IMG/VR virus record: IMGVR_UViG_3300027908_000031
Location: 1 to 49,164 of that record
DNA length: 49,164 bases
Source: a virus
Reading direction: 5' to 3' (one strand)
The position numbers and the translations under genes are program-made. Below are positions 44,522 to 49,164 of the stretch, piece after piece (the stretch's first letter is position 1; each line of letters begins with the position of its first letter). The notes under the pieces are model-generated. The model did no database searches. It was not told the origin of the DNA and saw only the letters and a program-made list of their open reading frames with translations.

Positions 44522-45384
44522 TGATCACTATCCGGGATGTATTGAGCAAACCACTTCTGGAAGTGGCGGACCTGCGGGGCGCGGACCTGCGGGGCGCGTA
44601 CCTGCGGGGCGCGTACCTGACGGGCGCGGACCTGCGGGGCGCGGACCTGCGGGGCGCGTACCTGCGGGGTGCGAACCTAAAGGGCGCGAACCTGACGGGC
44701 GCGAACCTGCGGGGTGTGGACCTGCGGGGCGCGAACCTGACGGGCGCGGACCTGCGGGGTGCGAACCTAACGGGCGCATACCTAACGGGCGCGAACCTGC
44801 CGGGCGCGGAATTGAGGGGCGCGGAATTGGGGGGCGCGAACCTGATGGGCGTCAACCTGACGGACGTCAACCTGACGGACGTCAACCTGACGGGCGCGAA
44901 CCTGATGGGCGTCAACCTGACGGACGTCAACCTGACGGACGTCAGGTTGACGGGCGCGAACCTGATGGGCGCGAACCTGATGGGCGCGAACCTGACGGGC
45001 GCGGACCTGACGGACGCGAACCTGATGGGCGCGAACCTGACGGGCGCGGACCTGACGGACGCGGACCTGAAGGACGCGGACCTGAAGGACGCCAACCTGG
45101 AGGATGTCGTATTACCAGACGGGCAAAAACTAATTGAATACATTCAGAAGCTTCCATATGCTCTCCTTACCAAAGGAGGCAAGACACTCGAGGAGGTTGT
45201 CGCTGCGTGGGACTCTCATACCTGGGAGGGCTGCCCGATGCACGTCGCGTTCGGGGCAGGTGGAATTCAGGAAGTTCCCGAATGCTACCGCGATGCGGCC
45301 AAGACCTTCGTTGCATTATTCGACGGGAAGCACATTCCGAAGCCCGCGGACCCCGAAATCAAGCCGGGCGATGCCCCAGCGTAG
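44521..45384 (+). CDS. Pentapeptide repeat protein with C-terminal domain
   Basis: 287 residues. About 35 tandem A-(D/N/Y)-L-x-x repeats form a predicted right-handed quadrilateral beta-helix, the fold of DNA-mimic proteins such as Qnr/MfpA. A 90-residue C-terminal domain follows (KLPYALLTKGGKTLEEVVAA, then WEGCPMHVAFGAG, CYRDAAKTFVALFDGKHIP) of a type seen after phage pentapeptide repeats. The DNA repeats are nearly identical 15-mers, so the array expanded recently. ATG 44521 overlaps the previous stop (TGATG). Function not established. Confidence 0.85.
   Translation: MITIRDVLSKPLLEVADLRGADLRGAYLRGAYLTGADLRGADLRGAYLRGANLKGANLTGANLRGVDLRGANLTGADLRGANLTGAYLTGANLPGAELRGAELGGANLMGVNLTDVNLTDVNLTGANLMGVNLTDVNLTDVRLTGANLMGANLMGANLTGADLTDANLMGANLTGADLTDADLKDADLKDANLEDVVLPDGQKLIEYIQKLPYALLTKGGKTLEEVVAAWDSHTWEGCPMHVAFGAGGIQEVPECYRDAAKTFVALFDGKHIPKPADPEIKPGDAPA
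44560..45105. repeat. 15-bp tandem DNA repeats encoding the pentapeptides
   Basis: GCGGACCTGCGGGGC-like units repeated about 35 times with drift from CTGCGGGGC (5' part) to CTGACGGAC and CTGATGGGC (3' part). Lack of stop codons produces long open frames on both strands that should not be read as genes. Confidence 0.9.
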
Positions 45385-47002
45385 ACTCTATCGAACACCA
45401 GAACACCATCGCATCTTCTCGCTTCCTACTAAACAACCCGTAGCCGATCTCTCCCCCTTGGACGACATTCTACGCCGTCCGGGGGGGACCATGTCGTTAC
45501 GTCCGGTGCAGCGGGAATCCTTGTACGAGCTCGGAACGTCTGGCGGGTTGTTCGGGCCATTAAGCGTAGGTACCGGGAAGACTTTGCTTTCCCTACTGGC
45601 GCCGGTCGTCGTCCAGTCCGCGCGTCCGATTCTTTTGATACCCGCAGCTCTTATCGAGAAGACCGAAAGGGACCGCAGGGAACTGTCTAAGCACTGGCTA
45701 AGCCCTAATACCTTGCGGGTAATGTCCTACGAGAGGCTCTCGCAGGTACAGAGCGAGAATACACTTACTTACTATAGACCCGACCTTATAATTTTAGACG
45801 AGGCACATCGTGTTAAGAATCGGCGCGCTGGCGTGACCCGACGTATCTTGAGGTACATGCACGCCAATCCCGAGACGAAGTGCGTTGCTATATCTGGTAC
45901 GATAATTTCCAAGTCCATCAAAGATTTCGCGCACATCATACGCTGGTGTCTTAAGGACAAGGCGCCCGTTCCTGAGACGGAAGACGAGGTCCAGTTGTGG
46001 GCGGATGCTTTGGACAGTGACGTGAACTTCCTAAATCGTGTGGACTCGTCCATCCTGGCGCCCACGATCGAGGAAGCGCGCAAGGTCTTCGCGGACCGTG
46101 TGCTGTCGACCCCCGGCGTGGTCTATTCCCGAGACGGCGGGATACCGAACGCCTTGAACATTAAAGGGCACATCATCGAAGCCCCCCCGGTGACGCAAGC
46201 GAATTTCAAGGGCATTCGGGAGACTATGGTAACCCCTACGGGGTGGGCTTTCGCTGAGGCTGCGCAACTATGGCAATACTGTAGGGAACTGGCTTTGGGC
46301 TTAATCTACCGCTGGAATCCCTACCCCCCAGAAGATTGGCGCAATGCTCGGCGGGATTGGGCTTCGTTCGTTAGAGAGACTATTGCCCACAGCCACACTC
46401 TAGATACTGAGCTGCATGTTGCACAGGCCGTAGACAGGGGCGACTTGGATAGCGCCGAGCTCGTGGCGTGGCGAGCGGTGCGGGATTCCTTCAAGCCCAA
46501 CGTCGTGCCAGTGTGGTACTCCGAGAACGTGATCGAGTGGTGCGCGCGATGGTTGCAAGAGCCCGGGATCTGCTGGGTGGAGCACACACTCTTTGCGCAA
46601 AGATTGTCCGAACGCACGGGGGTTCCTTATTACGGAGGGGAGGGCCTGGATGCGCAAGGTAAGTTCATAGAGGACAATCCCGGAGGACCTACCATCGCCT
46701 CCATTGATGCTAATTGCACGGGTAGGAATCTTCAGTACAAGTGGTCTCGGAATCTCATCGTCTCACCGTTGTCGTCCGCCAAGAAGTGTGAGCAGCTGCT
46801 AGGTAGGACACATCGCACGGGACAGCCGCAGGACGAGGTTACGTGCGATGTCCTATTTGCTTGTAGAGAGAATTTCGAGAGTTGGGAAAAAGCGCTAACT
46901 TTGGCGCGTGCGACTCAGGACCTTACGGGAACACCAAAGCTGCTCTTGGCGACCTTAGACATCCCCTCCCAGGAAGGGCTTACGGGCGCGGTGTGGAAAT
47001 AA
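45371..47002 (+). CDS. SNF2/DEAD-like superfamily 2 helicase
   Basis: 543 residues. Walker A GPLSVGTGKTLLSLLAP, motif Ia PILLIPAAL, motif II LIILDEAHRVKNRRAG (DEAH), motif III CVAISGTIIS and motif VI CEQLLGRTHRTGQPQDEVTC, the SNF2-type arrangement (LLGR-HR-GQ). An ATP-driven DNA translocase for replication or recombination. ATG 45371 (14-nt overlap with the pentapeptide gene) is chosen; the frame opening from 45134 is shadow sequence. Confidence 0.85.
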   Translation: MPQRRLYRTPEHHRIFSLPTKQPVADLSPLDDILRRPGGTMSLRPVQRESLYELGTSGGLFGPLSVGTGKTLLSLLAPVVVQSARPILLIPAALIEKTERDRRELSKHWLSPNTLRVMSYERLSQVQSENTLTYYRPDLIILDEAHRVKNRRAGVTRRILRYMHANPETKCVAISGTIISKSIKDFAHIIRWCLKDKAPVPETEDEVQLWADALDSDVNFLNRVDSSILAPTIEEARKVFADRVLSTPGVVYSRDGGIPNALNIKGHIIEAPPVTQANFKGIRETMVTPTGWAFAEAAQLWQYCRELALGLIYRWNPYPPEDWRNARRDWASFVRETIAHSHTLDTELHVAQAVDRGDLDSAELVAWRAVRDSFKPNVVPVWYSENVIEWCARWLQEPGICWVEHTLFAQRLSERTGVPYYGGEGLDAQGKFIEDNPGGPTIASIDANCTGRNLQYKWSRNLIVSPLSSAKKCEQLLGRTHRTGQPQDEVTCDVLFACRENFESWEKALTLARATQDLTGTPKLLLATLDIPSQEGLTGAVWK

Positions 47003-47021
47003 TTAGAAATCGTATGTCGTG

Positions 47022-47052
47022 TTGAGAGAAAAGCACCCCTACGCAGTATACT
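47022..47052 (+). promoter_or_regulatory. Sigma-70-like promoter before structured leader
   Basis: -35 TTGAGA (47022-47027, 5/6 match), 19-nt spacer, -10 TATACT (47047-47052, 5/6 match). Transcription would start near 47059-47060, immediately before the large hairpin, giving an mRNA that begins with it. Looks host-type and differs from the TAAACT series, suggesting early expression. Confidence 0.6.
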
Positions 47053-47060
47053 CCCCATAG

Positions 47061-47152
47061 CAAGTAGGAAGGCGGCGGCGGAGCGACGGGGCGACCGGTG
47101 CCCTCCTCACCGACGAAACACAGCTCCCGTTCCGCCGTTGCCTTCCTACTTG
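47061..47152 (+). ncRNA. Large 5' leader hairpin with anti-Shine-Dalgarno loop
   Basis: Arms 47061-47082 and 47131-47152 pair over 22 positions (two G-U wobbles), continued after a 3-nt bulge by ACGGG/CCCGT. The enclosed region has a second hairpin CGGTG-CCCTCCT-CACCG (47096-47112) whose loop is complementary to the GAGGA ribosome site at 47168-47172. Suggests translational control or mRNA stabilisation of the downstream gene. A weak terminator (TTTC after the stem) is an alternative. Confidence 0.65.
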
Positions 47153-47178
47153 TTTCTAACCTAGAACGAGGACTAACA

Positions 47179-47652
47179 ATGGGTATCTTTGAAGGCTTGA
47201 AACATGCTAAGACGAAGACGAGCGACCGCGGCGTTTGGTTGAACCCTGGCGTATACCGTGTCAAGGTTGCCAAGTGCATCTGGAAGCAGACCAGATCCAA
47301 AGGAGAGGCTTTCATTATGGAGATGGACATTCTAAAGTCGACGTACAACCCACAACAGCACGTTGTGGACGGGCGAAAGATTGCGGAGGCGCCGAACGAA
47401 GCAGGCACCCGAGCAACCTGGTATCAGTCGTGCCGTGATAGGGACGTTGGCTTTGGAGCCCTGAAGGGTTTTGCGGCGGACATTACCGGAGCGAAAGTGG
47501 AAGACCCCGTCTTCGTTTCGGCTGTTGAGGGTCTGCTTGAACAGTTTCTTGAGGGGGCAATTGACGGCGTGGAGTTGAATGTTGAAGTATTGAAGGTGAA
47601 AACTAAGGCGGGTACCGACTTTTCTTTGCACAGGTTCAAGAAGGCTGCATAG
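47179..47652 (+). CDS. DUF669-like protein (probable ssDNA-binding/recombination accessory)
   Basis: 157 residues. MGIFEGLKHAKTKTSDRGVW, LNPGVYRVKVAKCIWKQTRS and KGEAFIMEMDILKSTYNP resemble the DUF669 group of phage proteins that accompany nucleases and helicases and are thought to bind single-stranded DNA (OB-like beta barrel). Start ATG 47179 has GAGGA 6 nt upstream; the longer frame to 47098 is not used. Controlled by the hairpin leader. Family call moderate. Confidence 0.65.
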   Translation: MGIFEGLKHAKTKTSDRGVWLNPGVYRVKVAKCIWKQTRSKGEAFIMEMDILKSTYNPQQHVVDGRKIAEAPNEAGTRATWYQSCRDRDVGFGALKGFAADITGAKVEDPVFVSAVEGLLEQFLEGAIDGVELNVEVLKVKTKAGTDFSLHRFKKAA

Positions 47653-47661
47653 GTCTTTCTT

Positions 47662-47730
47662 AGCCCTCGGCGTCATGCCGGCTAGGTGTAGGTGGGTTCA
47701 AGTCCCAAACGCCTAGGGCTCTTTTTCTTT
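47662..47730 (+). ncRNA. tRNA-like three-way junction followed by T-run
   Basis: Outer stem AGCCCT/AGGGCT (47662-47667, 47715-47720) encloses hairpin CGGC-GTCAT-GCCG and an arm AGGTGT/ACGCCT topped by GGG-TTCAAGT-CCC, whose loop matches the tRNA T-loop consensus. An anticodon arm is missing, so it is not a working tRNA. CTTTTTCTTT follows, making a plausible terminator. Could be a tRNA relic, a tRNA-like regulatory element or a fancy terminator. Confidence 0.55.
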
Positions 47731-47740
47731 AGGAGGAAAC

Positions 47741-48013
47741 ATGTACCACGTTACTGCGTCGGTATCGGGCAAGGCGCCACCCATCAAGACCTTCGTGGTT
47801 TTGGATAGTGCTATCGAGTTCGCGCGCAAGTGCGCGGGGCAGGGATGGCAAGTGGTCGCCGTGGTGGACCATGACGGTTACGATACCCATATCCGAGGTT
47901 TCGGGTTAAGCGGTATCTTCCGCTGGGCGTTGCCGTGCAAGTCTTGCGACGAAGAGGGTTGCGAACGTTGCCAGGAATGGGGCGCGGTAGTGGACAACAC
48001 TAAGCAGGTGTAG
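47741..48013 (+). CDS. Small zinc-binding hypothetical protein
   Basis: 90 residues. Alpha/beta first half (FVVLDSAIEFARKCAGQGWQ) and CKSCDEEGCERCQEWG with four Cys near the end. Ideal AGGAGG ribosome site. Unknown function. Confidence 0.65.
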   Translation: MYHVTASVSGKAPPIKTFVVLDSAIEFARKCAGQGWQVVAVVDHDGYDTHIRGFGLSGIFRWALPCKSCDEEGCERCQEWGAVVDNTKQV

Positions 48014-48020
48014 GAGTGAA

Positions 48021-48110
48021 ATGACCGTCACATCACCACTGGCGAGTGGAATAGCGAGACCAAGCCTAGCAGCCTATAAATGCCCCTCAACTCTACGGAA
48101 GCAAGGGTGA
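48021..48110 (+). CDS. Possible micro-ORF, 29 residues
   Basis: ATG with AGGAG 4 nt upstream, encoding MTVTSPLASGIARPSLAAYK and a short basic tail. No family; plausible from ribosome site and tight spacing only. Confidence 0.35.
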   Translation: MTVTSPLASGIARPSLAAYKCPSTLRKQG

Positions 48111-48116
48111 CAAGTG

Positions 48117-48263
48117 ATGCGAGATTCTTGCCTTCTACTCTCGTTCTTTTGCTTGGTCGCCTGCGCTCTTGCGGGACTTGCAAATTTATACGGATGGTCT
48201 ATACTCTGTTTTGCCATTGGCCTTAGCTGGTACGGGCTGGGCACGGCTACTGACAACAAATAA
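48117..48263 (+). CDS. Small two-span membrane protein
   Basis: 48 residues: LLLSFFCLVACALAGLANLY then SILCFAIGLSWYGLGTA, two hydrophobic segments with a short loop. Follows the micro-ORF closely and ends 10 nt before the next gene. Could be an early membrane-acting protein. Confidence 0.55.
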   Translation: MRDSCLLLSFFCLVACALAGLANLYGWSILCFAIGLSWYGLGTATDNK

Positions 48264-48273
48264 GGAGCATGAC

Positions 48274-48537
48274 ATGAAAAAGATTGTGGAAATTGATCCG
48301 AAGTCGGGAATGGAGTCTTTGCTGGGCGCGCGAGTCTTGCTCATGTGTATGAATTATTTCTATGTTGGCAAACTCATGGGCGTGAATCGTTCGTGCGTGT
48401 TGCTACACGATGCATCAATCGTGTATGAAACGGGTGACTGGTCCGCGGCATCGTGGAAAGATGCGCAATCGATCAAGCGCTCCGCGGTCTACGTACGGTT
48501 GGCAGCCATAGAGTCGTTCATGCCCGAGAGAGGGTGA
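48274..48537 (+). CDS. Conserved hypothetical phage protein
   Basis: 87 residues. VLLMCMNYFYVGKLMGVNRS, LHDASIVYETGDWSAASWKD AQ and a final RLAAIESF match a small phage family common near replication genes (form VFLFC--Y-Y-G-L-GV--D-V-L--A-IVYETG). Ribosome site AAGGAG before ATG. Function unknown. Confidence 0.7.
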   Translation: MKKIVEIDPKSGMESLLGARVLLMCMNYFYVGKLMGVNRSCVLLHDASIVYETGDWSAASWKDAQSIKRSAVYVRLAAIESFMPERG

Positions 48538-48545
48538 GCGCCACG

Positions 48546-48800
48546 ATGCGCAGTCGGCGCCAGATATATCTCCGGTCGCGGTCGCGGTCGGGGTCGGGGT
48601 CGCAGTCGGGGTCTTGGTCGTGGTCGCGGCCGCGGTCGTGGTCGTGGTCGTGGTCGTGGTCGGGGTCGTGGTCGGGGTCGCGGTCGTGGTCACAGTCGCG
48701 GTCGCGGTCGTGGTCTTGGTCTTGGTCTTGGTCGGGGTCGAGGGAGAGGTCGTGGTCGCGGTCGCGGGAGCGGGAGCGGTCGGGGTCTTGGTCGTTATGA
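48546..48800 (+). CDS. Ser-Arg/Ser-Trp dipeptide repeat ORF, copy 1
   Basis: 84 residues: head MRSRRQIYLRS, then about 35 Ser-X dipeptides (X is Arg, Gly, Trp or Gln) and an R-E-R-E-R-S-G terminal motif. Encoded by GGTCGN hexamers. The ATG follows GAGGGTGAG; the stop shares bases with an ATGATG restart of the next copy. Resembles eukaryotic RS domains in composition; likely nucleic acid-binding or phase-separating if expressed. No known phage family comes to mind. Confidence 0.5.
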   Translation: MRSRRQIYLRSRSRSGSGSQSGSWSWSRPRSWSWSWSWSGSWSGSRSWSQSRSRSWSWSWSWSGSRERSWSRSRERERSGSWSL

Positions 48801-49054
48801 TGCGCAGTCGGCGCCAGATATATCTCCGGTCGCAGTCGGGGTCTTGGTCGGGGTCGCAGTCGGGGTCTTGGTCGGGGTCGCGGCCGCGGTCGTGGTCGTG
48901 GTCGCGGTCGTGGTCACAGTCGGGGTCGCGGCCGCGGTCGTGGTCGGGGTCGCGGTCGTGGTCACAGTCGCGGTCGTGGTCGTGGTCGTGGTCGGGGTCG
49001 TGGTCGTGGTCGGGGTCGCGGTCGTGGGAGCGGGAGCGGTCGGGGTCGCTATGA
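48797..49054 (+). CDS. Ser-Arg/Ser-Trp dipeptide repeat ORF, copy 2
   Basis: 85 residues with the same MRSRRQIYLRS head and RERERSG ending, joined to copy 1 by an ATGATGA-type overlap (stop TGA within ATGATG). The head DNA (first about 33 bp after the ATG) is identical to copy 1, while the internal Trp/Gly/Gln pattern differs, so tandem duplication was followed by repeat-length turnover. Confidence 0.5.
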   Translation: MMRSRRQIYLRSQSGSWSGSQSGSWSGSRPRSWSWSRSWSQSGSRPRSWSGSRSWSQSRSWSWSWSGSWSWSGSRSWERERSGSL

Positions 49055-49164
49055 TGCGAGGGCGCAAGCAGTGCTATCTCCGGTCGCGGTCGCGGTCGCG
49101 GGAGCGGGAGCGGTCGGGGTCTTGGTCGTGGTCGCGGTCGTGGTCGTGGTCGTGGTCGTGGTCG
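49051..49164 (+). CDS. Ser-Arg/Ser-Trp dipeptide repeat ORF, copy 3 (runs off window)
   Basis: Head MRGRKQCYLRS, diverged from copies 1 and 2, then SRSRSREREERS-like and Ser-Trp repeats up to the end of the window without stop. In-frame continuation at base 1 would end at TAA 118-120. It again begins with ATGATG overlapping the previous stop. Confidence 0.5.
   Translation, partial: MMRGRKQCYLRSRSRSRERERSGSWSWSRSWSWSWSWS

Larger units (their letters stand above)
48573..49164. repeat. GGTCGN hexamer repeat array (right end)
   Basis: About 590 bp of GGTCGN hexamers broken twice by ATGATG-containing head modules (48797 and 49051). The long near-perfect hexamers are the probable reason the assembly was opened here, and the exact copy number may be collapsed. 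Confidence 0.9.

Noticed and set aside
44560-45105. CRISPR-like array
   Set aside because: The direct repeats are contiguous 15-mers without spacers and encode pentapeptides.
44508-45143. 211-residue minus-strand ORF antisense to the pentapeptide gene (Ser-Val-Arg-Phe-Ala-Pro repeats)
   Set aside because: Arises from the 15-bp repeat, which lacks stops in several frames. No ribosome site, and the plus strand encodes a clear pentapeptide fold with a real C-terminal domain.
45134-45370. N-terminal extension of the SNF2-type helicase
   Set aside because: Overlaps the conserved C-terminal domain of the pentapeptide protein in another frame; residues are Arg/Ser-rich shadow sequence.
47662-47720. 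Functional tRNA gene or attP site
   Set aside because: There is no anticodon arm and the T-arm is separated from the acceptor-like stem by extra pairs. No integrase is present to use an att site.
48415-48693. Thr/Pro/Ala-rich minus-strand ORFs opposite the hexamer repeats (also 48795-49067)
   Set aside because: Hexamer repeats keep all frames open. These lack the head modules, ribosome sites and start-stop coupling seen on the plus strand.

Overview
The window looks like an essentially complete genome of a contractile-tailed (myovirus-type) bacteriophage. It carries terminase, a DUF1073-type portal, a DUF2184 major capsid protein, a tail sheath, a tail tube, a tape measure and a full baseplate set, together with its own DNA polymerase, primase-helicase, sigma factor and nucleases. 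No integrase, repressor or host gene is visible, which suggests a lytic phage, although this is only an absence of evidence. Several proteins are lipoproteins with Asp-Ala-Gly-rich stretches after the lipobox. That style is common in Myxococcota, so a host from that group is a tentative guess. The window begins and ends inside the same GGTCGN hexamer repeat, in the same repeat phase and reading frame, so the molecule is probably circular or circularly permuted and was opened inside a repeat gene.

Layout. Positions 42663-49164 and 1-8431 (+ strand) form the DNA metabolism and regulation arm: an endonuclease VII-like protein, a PD-(D/E)XK nuclease, a pentapeptide protein, a SNF2-type helicase, a DUF669-like protein, small proteins, three tandem Ser-Arg/Ser-Trp repeat ORFs, family A DNA polymerase, sigma factor, nucleotide enzymes, large terminase and small zinc-binding proteins. 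Positions 8428-10832 (-) hold the head morphogenesis protein and portal. Positions 10873-12409 (+) hold a small terminase-like gene and a RuvC-like nuclease. Positions 12406-23516 (-) hold the baseplate, hub, tape measure, frameshifted chaperones, tube and sheath. Positions 23645-25288 (+) are a block of small genes driven by a duplicated promoter. Positions 25275-39400 (-) hold lysis genes, lipoproteins, a lipoprotein serine protease, tail fibre and spike genes, neck proteins, capsid, cement and protease/scaffold. Positions 39637-40353 (+) hold a CoiA-like nuclease and 40319-42571 (-) the primase-helicase.

Genes are packed with ATGA, GTGA or TAATG overlaps. Genes at the heads of co-directional runs are instead preceded by one recurring element, (G)GTAAACT, whose last base very often lies exactly 6 nt before the start codon. 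This is the geometry of a -10 box that starts transcription at the initiator codon (leaderless mRNA), and the phage sigma factor is the natural candidate to read it. One copy sits inside the protease gene just before an internal ATG and would make the scaffold as a nested product.

Other notable structures are a canonical -1 frameshift site in the tail chaperone gene, a 22-bp hairpin leader with an anti-Shine-Dalgarno loop before the DUF669-like gene, a tRNA-like three-way junction followed by a T-run, a 94-bp duplicated promoter/operator, and a 28-bp inverted repeat inside a lipoprotein gene. All functional names are by motif and family recollection; no search was run.
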